From Pseudomonas sp. RIT-PI-q (lineage in GTDB: Bacteria > Pseudomonadota > Gammaproteobacteria > Pseudomonadales > Pseudomonadaceae): a stretch of 64,000 nucleotides of DNA. The translations under genes and the position numbers were made by a program. The notes beneath the pieces are model-generated. The model saw nothing but the letters and a program-made list of their open reading frames with translations. It was not told the DNA's origin and did not search any database. The stretch lies in contig NZ_LHPC01000029.1 in NCBI RefSeq assembly GCF_001297125.1, positions 90,834 to 154,833 of the forward strand, read 5' to 3'. Shown one piece after another: positions 24,456-32,896 of the stretch (its first letter is position 1; the number at the start of each line of letters is the position of its first letter).

Positions 24456-25889
24456 TCATGACCGTGTGGGTAAGCCCGCCAGAATGTCGATGGCGTTGAC
24501 ATGAGGCTTGTTGGCCTGCAGGCGTCGGCGCTTGAGCATCAGGTAAGCGGCGGATACCACGCCGAGACTGACGAGGCTGGCCAGGAACTGCGTACGCAAG
24601 GATTCCTGGAACGCCATGGCGACCAAAACACCCGCAATGACTGCCACCACAGCATAGGACAGCCAAGGGAACAGCCACATTTTCAGGGTCAGCCGGGCCG
24701 ACGCTGTGGCCTCGACCTGGCGCCGAACCTTGATCTGCGCCAACGCCACGGCGAGGTAAACGAACAGCATCACCGCGCCGGAAGCGTTGACCAGAAACAG
24801 GAACACGCCTTCCGGAGAAATGATCGCCGCCATGATCGCGATGTAGCCGATCACACTGCTGAGCAGCACGGCAGCTCTCGGCACTTTGCGCCCGGTGAGA
24901 GTCGACAGTTTGGCCGGTGCATCGCCGCGCTGGCTGAGGCCGAACAAAATCCGCGAAGACACGTACAACCCGGAATTCAGTGCCGACAGAACGGCCACCA
25001 GCACCACGGCTTGCATGATCATCGCCGCGCCGGGGATGCGCATGACTTCAAGCGCCGCCACGAACGGCGAATGACCGGCGACGATCTGGCCCCAGGGCAC
25101 CACGCAGACAATCAGGAAGATCGAGCCGACATAAAAGGTGATGACGCGGAAGATCACCGAACGGGTCATGTTCGCCACGTTCTTCGACGGATCGTCGGAT
25201 TCAGCGGCGGCGATGGTCGCGATCTCCGCGCCGCCCACGGCGAAGATCACCGTCGGTACACCGGCCAGAATCGCACTCACGCCATAAGGCATGAAGCCGC
25301 GATCGTTCACCAGATTGCCCAACAGGTCGCTGGTGCTCGGGGCAAAGCCGAAGAGGTAAGCGCCGACCACGAAAATGAAGACGATGATCGCGAACACCTT
25401 TAATGAAGCGAACCAGTATTCGAATTCGCCGTAAGACTTCACGGACAGACAGTTGATGGCCGTCATGATCGCCAACAGGCTCAGACCGATCATCCACGCC
25501 GGCAACGGTATCCATTGCTGAAGGATGTTGGCGCCGACCACCGCTTCTACCGCCACCACGATCACCCAGAAGTACCAGTACAACCAGCCGCTGGTGAAGC
25601 CGACCCAATTGCCCAGGCCGATACGCGCGTATTCGGTAAAGGAGCCGACGCCAGGCAAGGCCACGGCCATTTCACCGAGCATGCGCATCACCAGCATCAC
25701 CACGATGCCGGCAGCGAGATAACTCAGGAACGCCGCCGGGCCAATCGCCTGGATCGTTGCGCTACTGCCGACAAACAGGCCGGCGCCTATGATCCCGCCA
25801 AGGGAAATCATCGTGATATGGCGCTGGCGCAGGGCCCCGCTGAGGCGTTGTTGACCTGGTTTTGTCTCGGTTGGCTGGGCGTTGTTCAT
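24456..25889 (-). CDS. APC-family amino-acid permease (GABA/proline-type)
   Basis: 477-aa secondary transporter of the amino acid-polyamine-organocation superfamily, inner membrane, twelve hydrophobic segments. The N-terminal signature ITMISLGGIIGAGLFVGSSA and the E-rich FAVGGAEIATIAAAES segment are typical of the AnsP/GabP/ProY group. ATG 25889 (MNNAQPTETK) has a strong GGAGGTCATTCA site, so the longer frame to 25967 is rejected. It is transcribed towards the ABC operon and divergent from the MocR regulator, hence likely part of the same amino-acid uptake module. Confidence 0.93.
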   Translation of the reverse strand: MNNAQPTETKPGQQRLSGALRQRHITMISLGGIIGAGLFVGSSATIQAIGPAAFLSYLAAGIVVMLVMRMLGEMAVALPGVGSFTEYARIGLGNWVGFTSGWLYWYFWVIVVAVEAVVGANILQQWIPLPAWMIGLSLLAIMTAINCLSVKSYGEFEYWFASLKVFAIIVFIFVVGAYLFGFAPSTSDLLGNLVNDRGFMPYGVSAILAGVPTVIFAVGGAEIATIAAAESDDPSKNVANMTRSVIFRVITFYVGSIFLIVCVVPWGQIVAGHSPFVAALEVMRIPGAAMIMQAVVLVAVLSALNSGLYVSSRILFGLSQRGDAPAKLSTLTGRKVPRAAVLLSSVIGYIAIMAAIISPEGVFLFLVNASGAVMLFVYLAVALAQIKVRRQVEATASARLTLKMWLFPWLSYAVVAVIAGVLVAMAFQESLRTQFLASLVSLGVVSAAYLMLKRRRLQANKPHVNAIDILAGLPTRS

Positions 25890-26106
25890 TGAATGACCTC
25901 CGCTGTGATGGATGGAGTCGATCGACCGGATAATTTCATCGAAGACTTTGCGCGAGGAGGACAACACACCGGATACTCTGTGCCGCCCGCTGACAGGCTG
26001 AACAGTCGGTGGTGCCGGTGCGCCGAGGGCGAACCCGGCTGGAACGTTTCGTTAGTCATGTGCGTACCCATTGGGCTGAGCATGGCAGCCATTTTCTTAT
26101 TGTGTT

Positions 26107-26224
26107 GCATGACAAGCATTACAACTCACACACTAATCACGGTTATTTAGCTTGTCAATGGGCTTTGTATCGGATAAAAAGCAATGCAAATTTGCTTATT
26201 GTCTTGCTACAAGCATGACAAGCA
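26107..26224. promoter_or_regulatory. Candidate MocR operator region (three ATGACAAGC motifs)
   Basis: Within the 349-base gap between the permease and regulator genes the 12-mer GCATGACAAGCA occurs at 26107-26118 and again at 26213-26224 (15 bases before the regulator ATG). An inverted relative CATTGACAAGCT is on the minus strand at 26149-26160. MocR regulators are known to bind direct repeats near divergent promoters. The rest of the gap (25890-26106) holds no ORF I can support. Confidence 0.6.
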
Positions 26225-26238
26225 GGGATAAAAGCACC

Positions 26239-27657
26239 ATGAGTCAATTCGAACAACTGCTGGAAGAACTGAAAGCCAGCGCCGCTTTGCAGCGCGACAA
26301 GGCCGAGACCCTTTACGCGCAATTGGCTGATTCACTGGCTGAGGCGATTGGCAACGGCAAGCTCAAACCGGGCGAGCGTCTGCCGCCGCATCGCGAGTTC
26401 GCCAGTGCATTGGGGGTGAACATCACCACGGTGACCAAAGCCATGGCCGTGTTGCAGCAGAAAGGCCTGGTGGAAAGCCGTCCGGGGCGTGGCACGCAAG
26501 TCGCGCAGCCACGGCACCCGGCCGCGCAGTTTCAATCGGCGCCGAGCAATGATCCGGGCACTGTCGACCTGAGCGTCAATCGCCCGGCCACCGATGGTTT
26601 CAATCGGGTCCTGGCGCAATTGCTGCCGCGTCTTTCCAGCGACCCGCGCTTTGGCGACATGAAGGACTATCACCCGTCCGAAGGCCCGCTTTGGGCCCGT
26701 GAAGCCGCCGCGCAGTGGTTGCGCCACACCGGCGTGGAGGCCCAGGCCTCGCAGATGCTGATCGTCGAGGGCGCCCAACATGGCATTGCCAGCACCCTGC
26801 GCAGCCTGACCAACAGCGGCGATACCGTGCTGGCCGACAGCGTCACCTATCAAGGCATCAATGCCTTGTGCCGCTCACTGGGCCTGATCCTGATCGGGGT
26901 CGACGCCGACGCCCGTGGCATGTCCCCCGAGGCGTTGCGCCAGGCGTGTGCCGAACATCAGCCGCGGCTGTTGTTTCTGGTGCCGTCGATCCACAACCCG
27001 ACCGCCATCACCCTGGATGCCGAGCGCCGCGAAGAATTGGCGGCGGTGATTCGTGAAACCAACCTGCTGGTCATCGAAGATGACGTCTACCGACCGCTGC
27101 TGGATAAATCGCCGCCCGCTTTCGCGGCGTTGATGCCGGAGCGCACGATTTACATTTCGGCCCTGTCCAAATGCATCGCACCGGGCTTGCGCATGGGCTT
27201 TGTCATGGCGCCGCCACCGCTGGTGCAAGACATCGCCGCCATGCAGCGCATCGATTGCTGGAGCACCTCGCCGCTGACCTCGTTGATCGCCACCCGGCTG
27301 ATCGAAGACGGTCATGCCGACCAATTGGTCTCGGAACAACGCGAAGAACTGCGGATCCGCCAGGCGCTGCTCGCCACGCATCTCGAAGGCCTGGAATTCC
27401 AGCACAGCGCCACCGGCACCCATGCCTGGCTGGTGTTGCCGGAACCCTGGACCGGTTCGCGCTTCGCCCGTCTGTGCCATGACCGTGGCGTGGTGCTGCT
27501 CGCCGGGGGCGCCTTCACCTTGCGTCCGGAGCTCTCGCCGCAAGCGGTGCGCATCAACATCTCGGCTGCCCTGTCACGGGAGCAGTTGGTCAAAGCCTTG
27601 GGCGTCATCAGCCAATTGGCACGCCAGGGTCATCTCTATATGCACAACCGGATCTGA
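26239..27657 (+). CDS. MocR/PdxR-type regulator (GntR DNA-binding domain plus aminotransferase domain)
   Basis: 472-aa fusion regulator. The N-terminal winged helix (about residues 15-85) has the GntR pattern LADSLAEAIGNGKLKPGERL and LPPHREFASALGVN. The rest is a fold type I aminotransferase domain with the PLP lysine K311 in ISALSKCIAPGLRMG. Such proteins sense amino acids or PLP derivatives and activate adjacent catabolic genes. ATG 26239 (MSQFEQLLEEL) is preferred over in-frame starts at 26152 and 26215. It is followed after 4 bases by the DadA-like oxidase, so regulator and enzyme are cotranscribed. Confidence 0.94.
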   Translation: MSQFEQLLEELKASAALQRDKAETLYAQLADSLAEAIGNGKLKPGERLPPHREFASALGVNITTVTKAMAVLQQKGLVESRPGRGTQVAQPRHPAAQFQSAPSNDPGTVDLSVNRPATDGFNRVLAQLLPRLSSDPRFGDMKDYHPSEGPLWAREAAAQWLRHTGVEAQASQMLIVEGAQHGIASTLRSLTNSGDTVLADSVTYQGINALCRSLGLILIGVDADARGMSPEALRQACAEHQPRLLFLVPSIHNPTAITLDAERREELAAVIRETNLLVIEDDVYRPLLDKSPPAFAALMPERTIYISALSKCIAPGLRMGFVMAPPPLVQDIAAMQRIDCWSTSPLTSLIATRLIEDGHADQLVSEQREELRIRQALLATHLEGLEFQHSATGTHAWLVLPEPWTGSRFARLCHDRGVVLLAGGAFTLRPELSPQAVRINISAALSREQLVKALGVISQLARQGHLYMHNRI

Positions 27658-27661
27658 GGAC

Positions 27662-28906
27662 ATGACACAGCCAGTTCATTGCGAAGTCGCCGTTATCGGC
27701 GCAGGCGTTGTCGGGGTTGCCACGGCACTCTGGCTGCGCAAGCAGGGTTATCAGGTGTTATTGCTGGAGCGCGACGCGATTGCCTCGGGCGCGTCCTACG
27801 GTAATGCCGGCACCCTGGCGCCTTACGGCGTGATGCCGATTGCGCAGCCTTCTTTGCTGAAGGCCATTCCGTCGTTGCTGTTTTCGCCGGAGTCGCCCTT
27901 CGTCGTTAACTGGGCGCGCCTGCCTCGGCTGATGCCCTGGCTGCTGCGTTTTCTCAATGAATGTCGCGCGTCGCGTTGTGAAGCCAACACCCTGGCGCTG
28001 AGCAAAATACTCCAGCACACCTACAGCGGTTATGCGCCGTTGCTGGCTGATTGTCCGCAAGCCGATCAACATCTGCGTCACAACGGTTGCCTCTATGCCT
28101 ACGGCACTGAACAAGGTTTTGCCGGCGCGCAGTCCGCCATCGAGTTGCGTCGTTCCCTGGGTATTGCGCAGCAGGTATTGAGTTCGGCAGAAGTCGAACG
28201 ACTGGAACCGGCCCTCGCGGGTAAATCGGTGGCCGGTATTCTGTTTCCCGACTCATCCCACATGGACGACCCGCGTGCATTCATCGAAGCGCTGGCGGCG
28301 CCGCTGATCGCCGAGGGTGCGTTGCGTCAGGCGACGATCACGGGCGTACAACGCCAGCCTGACGGCCTGCAATTACTGAGTGCCGAAGGCCAGACTTATC
28401 GCGCGGACCGCGTCGTGCTGTGCGGCGGCGCCTGGTCTGCAGCGCTTGCACGCCAGGTCGGGGATCGCATCCCGCTGGATACCGAGCGCGGTTACCACAT
28501 CGAATTCGACCTGCAAGACACCCTGCTCAACCGTCCGTGCTGCCCGGTGGAAAGCGCGTTCTACATGACGCCCATGGCCGGACGCCTGAGGGTCGCCGGC
28601 ACGGTGGAGCTCGGTTCGATCAACGACCCAGCCAATCCAAAACGTTTTGACTATCTGGAACGCCACGTGCGCCGGGTCATGGGCCTGACCGAACCGGTTG
28701 CGCGCAAATGGCTGGGGTTCCGCCCTTCCTTGCCCGACTCGTTGCCGGTGATTGGCCCCTCACCGAACGAACCACGATTGATCTACGCCTTCGGCCACCA
28801 GCACCTGGGCTTGACCCTGGCGGGCGCAACCGGCCAGTTGGTCGCCGACTGCATCGCCGGCAAGACACCTCAATGGCTGGACAGTTTTTCCGTGCAACGC
28901 TTCTGA
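27662..28906 (+). CDS. D-amino-acid dehydrogenase-like FAD oxidoreductase (DadA family)
   Basis: 414-aa flavoprotein of the DAO superfamily. N-terminal FAD motif VAVIGAGVVGVATALWLRKQ, then the DadA-type loop ERDAIASGASYGNAGTLAPYG; the C-terminal signature is GFRPSLPDSLPVIGPS and the FAD contact GHQHLGLTLAGATG. It likely oxidises an amino acid to an imino acid at the membrane surface; D-amino acid or hydroxyproline-like substrates are both possible. ATG 27662 is 4 bases after the MocR stop with GAGGAC upstream. The RidA protein encoded next would hydrolyse the imine product. Confidence 0.92.
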   Translation: MTQPVHCEVAVIGAGVVGVATALWLRKQGYQVLLLERDAIASGASYGNAGTLAPYGVMPIAQPSLLKAIPSLLFSPESPFVVNWARLPRLMPWLLRFLNECRASRCEANTLALSKILQHTYSGYAPLLADCPQADQHLRHNGCLYAYGTEQGFAGAQSAIELRRSLGIAQQVLSSAEVERLEPALAGKSVAGILFPDSSHMDDPRAFIEALAAPLIAEGALRQATITGVQRQPDGLQLLSAEGQTYRADRVVLCGGAWSAALARQVGDRIPLDTERGYHIEFDLQDTLLNRPCCPVESAFYMTPMAGRLRVAGTVELGSINDPANPKRFDYLERHVRRVMGLTEPVARKWLGFRPSLPDSLPVIGPSPNEPRLIYAFGHQHLGLTLAGATGQLVADCIAGKTPQWLDSFSVQRF

Positions 28907-28934
28907 GCGGGGCCATTCCACAGGAGAGCAATTG

Positions 28935-29285
28935 ATGCAAACAATCGAGCGCAAACACACCAACCAACGCATGAGCCAGATCGTCATCCACGGCAACACC
29001 GTGTACCTGGCCGGACAAGTCGGCGAATCCCGTCATAACGTCGCCGACCAGACCCGCGATGCTCTGGCACGGGTCGATGCCCTGCTCAAGGAAGCCGGTT
29101 CGACCCGGGAACAGCTGCTGCAAGCCACCATCTGGCTGGCTGACATGGCGGACTTCGAAGCGATGAATGCCGTGTGGGATGCCTGGATACCGGCAGGCCA
29201 TGCCCCGGCCCGTGCCTGTGGCGAAGCGAAATTGGCTGATCCACGGTTGTTAGTCGAAGTGATTGTCTGCGCGGCAACAACCTAA
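28935..29285 (+). CDS. RidA-family enamine/imine deaminase
   Basis: 116-aa YjgF/YER057c/UK114 protein, which speeds hydrolysis of reactive enamines and imines released by amino-acid oxidases. Family features: VIHGNTVYLAGQVG, QTRDALARVDALLKEAGS, and the conserved arginine and glutamate regions APARACGEAKLADP. Start ATG 28935 follows AGGAGAGC; a TTG at 28932 is less likely. The final codons (LLVEVIVCAATT) and stop form the first copy of the sequence repeated downstream, and the last array copy reads LVEVIVCAARG then stop, so the present C-terminus may have been altered when the array formed. Confidence 0.93.
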   Translation: MQTIERKHTNQRMSQIVIHGNTVYLAGQVGESRHNVADQTRDALARVDALLKEAGSTREQLLQATIWLADMADFEAMNAVWDAWIPAGHAPARACGEAKLADPRLLVEVIVCAATT

Positions 29286-30372
29286 AAAACCCGACACCCC
29301 ACCGGCCTGGCGTCCCTCTGTAGGAGCTGGCTTGCCAGCGAAGGACGTTAACGATAACGCGTTTTAACAGGATAAAACGTGGCGCATGTGAGTCCTTCGC
29401 TGGCAAGCCAGCTCCTACAGTGAGTGGGTGTTAGTCGAGGTGATTATCTGCACAGCATCAACCTAAAAAACCCGACGGCCCACCGGCCTGGCGCCCCCCT
29501 GTAGGAGCTGGCTCGCCAGCGAAGGATGTTAACGATAACGCGTTTTAACAGGATAAAACGTGGCGCATGTAAGTCCTTCGCTGGCAAGCCAGCTCCTACA
29601 GTGAGTGGGTGTTAGTCGAGGTGATTATCTGCACAGCATCAACCTAAAAAACCCCCACGGCCCACCGGCCTGGCGTCCCTCTGTAGGAGCTGGCTTGCCA
29701 GCGAAGGACGTTAACGATGACGCGTTTTAACAGGATAAAACGTTGCGCATGTGAGTCCTTCGCTGGCAAGCCAGCGCCTACAGTGAGCGGGTGTTAGTCG
29801 AGGTAATTGTCTGCGCGGCAACAACCTAAAAAACCCGATGGCCCACCGGCCTGGCGCCCCCCTGTAGGAGCTGGCTTGCCAGCGAAGGACGTTAACGATG
29901 ACGCGTTTTAACAGGAAAAAACGTTGCGCATGTAAGTCCTTCGCTGGCAAGCCAGCTCCTACATTGAGTGGGTGTTAGTCGAGGTGATTATCTGCGCGTC
30001 AACAACCTGAAAAACCCGACGGCCCACCGGCCTGGCGCACCCCTGTAGGAGCTGGCTCGCCAGCGAAGGACGTTAACGATGACGCGTTTTAACAGGATAA
30101 AACGTTGCGCATGTAAGTCCTTCGCTGGCAAGCCAGCTCCTACAGTGAGCGGGTGTTAGTCGAGGTGATTATCTGCACAGCATCAACCTGAAAAACCCGA
30201 CGCCCCACCGGCCTGGCGCCCCTCTGTAGGAGCTGGCTTGCCAGCGAAGGACGTTAACGATGACGCGTTTTAACAGGATAAAACGTGGCGCATGTGAGTC
30301 CTTCGCTGGCAAGCCAGCTCCTACAGTGAGCGGGTGTTGGTCGAAGTGATTGTCTGCGCAGCGAGGGGGTGA
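29246..30372 (+). repeat. Tandem array of about 181 bp: ridA tail plus REP pair, 6 units plus a closing tail
   Basis: REP arms GTAGGAGCTGGCTYGCCAGCG start at 29320, 29501, 29683, 29863, 30044 and 30226. Each unit holds the arm, the spacer GGACGTTAACGATRACGCG with TTTTAACAGGATAAAACG, the inverted arm, then GTTAGTCGAGGTGATTRTCTG, AACCTAAAAAACCCGA and CCGGCCTGGCG. The segment TTAGTCGARGTGATTRTCTGC is the end of the ridA coding sequence (29249-29270), so the array carries seven ridA tails, the last at 30334-30372. No other ORF is credible in the 1.2 kb between ridA and the DUF2388 gene. Confidence 0.95.
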
Positions 30373-30484
30373 ATTTTGATGGCTTTGGACTGATGACCTA
30401 TCAGCAGGGAACTCCTGAGGACCGCCATGCATCCTAAAAGATGAGGTACTTCCTTTTTGCTTCACGCTTTCAGAGGACACCGTC

Positions 30485-30802
30485 ATGCGCCGTCTGATTA
30501 TCATTTCTTCACTTTTGCTGTGTTTACCCTTCGGCTCTGCTTTGGCCAAGGTGGATGCGGGCGATGTCGCCACCTCCGCCGGGGTCTCCGCTTCGCTGTA
30601 TTCGACGTTCAAGGACCACAAATTGATGATTCCTGCCCGGGATGATGCGTCCAGCTTCGTTGCCAGTGGCGGTGCGATTCGTGGGGTTTATCTTGAATCG
30701 GTGTTAAAGCAGATTCGTCAGGACAATCCCGGCCTCAACGCCAGCGACGAAGACTTGGCCAAAGCCATCCTCATCCAGGAAGGCGATGCTGCCGGCCAAT
30801 GA
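30485..30802 (+). CDS. DUF2388-family periplasmic protein
   Basis: 105-aa exported protein with a clear Sec signal peptide (MRRLIIISSLLLCLPFGSALA, cleavage after ALA at residue 21). The mature part has the family stretches TSAGVSASLYSTFKD, ARDDASSFVASGGAIRG and DEDLAKAILIQEG. DUF2388 proteins are small, Pseudomonas-centred and of unknown function. AGAGGACACC stands before ATG. The gene is separate from the array by 112 bases. Confidence 0.88.
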   Translation: MRRLIIISSLLLCLPFGSALAKVDAGDVATSAGVSASLYSTFKDHKLMIPARDDASSFVASGGAIRGVYLESVLKQIRQDNPGLNASDEDLAKAILIQEGDAAGQ

Positions 30803-30854
30803 ATGCGGATGAAGTAGTGGTGGGGCTCGCGACAGCTGGATAGCGTTTCTGGCC

Positions 30855-31787
30855 CTACCTTGCTTCACTCCTGGCGGATAACCGCGCCCATCCCGCGACC
30901 AGTTGCGCACTGATGCTGACACCGCCGCACACCACAATCACTACGTCATGGGCGCCGGCAATCGCCGGATGGTCCAGATAGCCGATCGCTAACGAAACAC
31001 CGCATGCCGGCTCGACCAACTGCCGCAAGTCGTTGGCATAACGCACCACCCCCATGATCGCCTCGTCATCGCTGAGCGCCACGCACTCATGCGGGAAATC
31101 GACAATGTGCTGAACCGGCCACGCGGCGACTTGAGTCGCACCGAGCGACCGGGCGACCGTGTCGATCCGGGGGAATATCACCGGATGCCCGGCACTGACA
31201 GCCGCAGCGAATGACGCCGAACCCTGGGTTTCACACGCAATGATCCGGCAATCCAGACGATGGTGGCGGATCAATCCGGTGAGAATCCCCGCCAGCAAAC
31301 CTCCGCCCCCCACCGACATCACAATCGCATCGACCTGGGGACAATCCTCGAGGATTTCATCGACCATCGTGCTGTGCCCTTCCCACAACACCGGGTGATC
31401 GAAGGCCGGCACGTATTCGGTGTCCGCGCCCTGGGCGAGTTCTTTGGCCCGCAGATTGGCTTCGTCCCAGACCTTGCCATGGACGATCACCTCGGCACCG
31501 GTTTTGCTGATCCGTGCGCGGGTCGATTCCGGCGTGGTGTGCGGCACCACGATGCAGGCTTTCAACCCCAGCCGGGCGGCGGCCACGGCAGTGGCAAAAC
31601 CGGCATTGCCGCCAGAAGGACAGATCACTTTGCGTTTGCCCTGCTCAGCCGCCTGGCTGCACAAAAGCCCGATCCCGCGCAGTTTGAATGAGCCGCTGGG
31701 TTGCAGGTTTTCCAGCTTGAGCCAGATCCGCCGGGTTGGGGTCGACAGGTCTGGATGCAGAATCAAGGGCGTTCTGATGTGCAGCAT
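30855..31787 (-). CDS. PLP-dependent serine/threonine dehydratase-like protein
   Basis: 310-aa fold type II PLP enzyme resembling L-serine/threonine dehydratases. The PLP lysine K35 lies in PSGSFKLRG, the substrate loop reads CPSGGNAGFATA, and the phosphate-binding glycine loop is SVGGGGLLAG. It likely deaminates a hydroxy amino acid to a 2-oxo acid. ATG 31787 with GGGAGACG upstream is preferred over the in-frame start at 31811. No regulatory ACT domain, so a catabolic rather than biosynthetic type. Confidence 0.9.
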   Translation of the reverse strand: MLHIRTPLILHPDLSTPTRRIWLKLENLQPSGSFKLRGIGLLCSQAAEQGKRKVICPSGGNAGFATAVAAARLGLKACIVVPHTTPESTRARISKTGAEVIVHGKVWDEANLRAKELAQGADTEYVPAFDHPVLWEGHSTMVDEILEDCPQVDAIVMSVGGGGLLAGILTGLIRHHRLDCRIIACETQGSASFAAAVSAGHPVIFPRIDTVARSLGATQVAAWPVQHIVDFPHECVALSDDEAIMGVVRYANDLRQLVEPACGVSLAIGYLDHPAIAGAHDVVIVVCGGVSISAQLVAGWARLSARSEAR

Positions 31788-31872
31788 GCTCGTCTCCCTT
31801 TGGCGCGCCACCGACTCGTCGCCGGTGGTGAATGATCCTTATCCAAGCTTAGTTCACCCACACGCGATCCCT

Positions 31873-31960
31873 GTAGGAGCTGGCTTGCCAGCGAAAGCGA
31901 TCTGCCAGTCGCATTGAGGGTGAATGTGCTGCCGTCTTCGCTGGCAAGCCAGCTCCTACA
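31873..31960 (+). repeat. REP pair
   Basis: Inverted arms GTAGGAGCTGGCTTGCCAGCG with spacer AAAGCGATCTGCCAGTCGC. Nearly the same 88 bases recur at 33832-33920 in the same direction, so the pair flanks the SDR/GlxA genes as direct repeats. Confidence 0.95.
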
Positions 31961-31981
31961 AGGGTATGCGTGGCTGTTGGA

Positions 31982-32773
31982 TCAGCGATAGCGCGGGGCC
32001 GCCGTGGAGTTGCCGAACAACCCGGAAAGCGTCTGACGCTGGGCTTCGTAGGCGTCCCACTGAGTGCCATCGTGCAGGCCCGGAATGGTCACCACTTCGC
32101 CTTGCGCCAGGCCCGCCAGCGCGGCATCGACCATGTCCTCGGCGGACATCACGATCTCTTGCGGCAGGTTTTCCACCGGGTTGCCGGCCTCGCTCCAGAA
32201 GTCGGTGGCGGTGGCGCCGGGTAACACGGCCTGGATACGAATCCCTTTATCCGCCAACTCACGGTGCATGGATTGGCTCAGGCCGAGGACAAACGCCTTG
32301 GTCCCGCCATACACGCCGTTGAGGATTTCCGGCGCGATGGCAACGATCGAAGCAATGTTGATCAGCGTCCCGGTGCCACGGGCGACGAAACCGGGTGCCG
32401 CCGCATAAGCCAGGCGCATCAACGCGGTGACGTTGAGGGTGATCATGTCTTCCATGTCATCCACGGGGCTGCCGAGCAGCGGCATAACAGCGCCGACCCC
32501 GGCGTTGTTGACCAGCAAGGTGATGCTCGCATCACGGCGCAGAATGTCTTCGACGCGCAGCAGGTCGGACTTGTCTTTCAGATCGGCGGCGACCACCTCC
32601 ACGGTGCGCCCGGTTTCGTTGCTCAGTCGGTTGGCCAGGGCGTTCAACTTGGCTTGGCTGCGGGCCACCAGAATCAGGTCGTAACCTTGCCGGGCGAGGC
32701 GATCGGCATACACCGCGCCGATGCCGGAAGAAGCGCCAGTAATCAGTGCAGTACCTTTGGACGAGAGGGCCAT
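31982..32773 (-). CDS. SDR-family NAD(P)-dependent oxidoreductase
   Basis: 263-aa classical SDR, all motifs intact: TGASSGIGAVYADRLARQG, NNAGVGAV, INIAS serine, and active site Y-G-G-T-K in GVYGGTKAFVLGLSQ. It belongs to the DltE/YqjQ-like type that tends to reduce carbonyls of unknown identity. ATG 32773 (MALSSKGTALITG) has AAGGAA upstream. Divergent from the GlxA-type regulator (123-base shared gap), which is therefore its likely regulator. Confidence 0.92.
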   Translation of the reverse strand: MALSSKGTALITGASSGIGAVYADRLARQGYDLILVARSQAKLNALANRLSNETGRTVEVVAADLKDKSDLLRVEDILRRDASITLLVNNAGVGAVMPLLGSPVDDMEDMITLNVTALMRLAYAAAPGFVARGTGTLINIASIVAIAPEILNGVYGGTKAFVLGLSQSMHRELADKGIRIQAVLPGATATDFWSEAGNPVENLPQEIVMSAEDMVDAALAGLAQGEVVTIPGLHDGTQWDAYEAQRQTLSGLFGNSTAAPRYR

Positions 32774-32896
32774 GTTCAATTTCCTTCACAGTGAGACGAT
32801 AAGTTCGCCGGGTGTGAACCGTTATAAATTGACTTACCCTCGTCGCAAATGACGTTTAAAGTACGTTTTTCGGACACGACCTGTGAGGACCTGGCA

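Noticed and set aside
30169..30621. 150-codon minus-strand frame
   Set aside because: Combination of antisense DUF2388 gene and translated REP unit.
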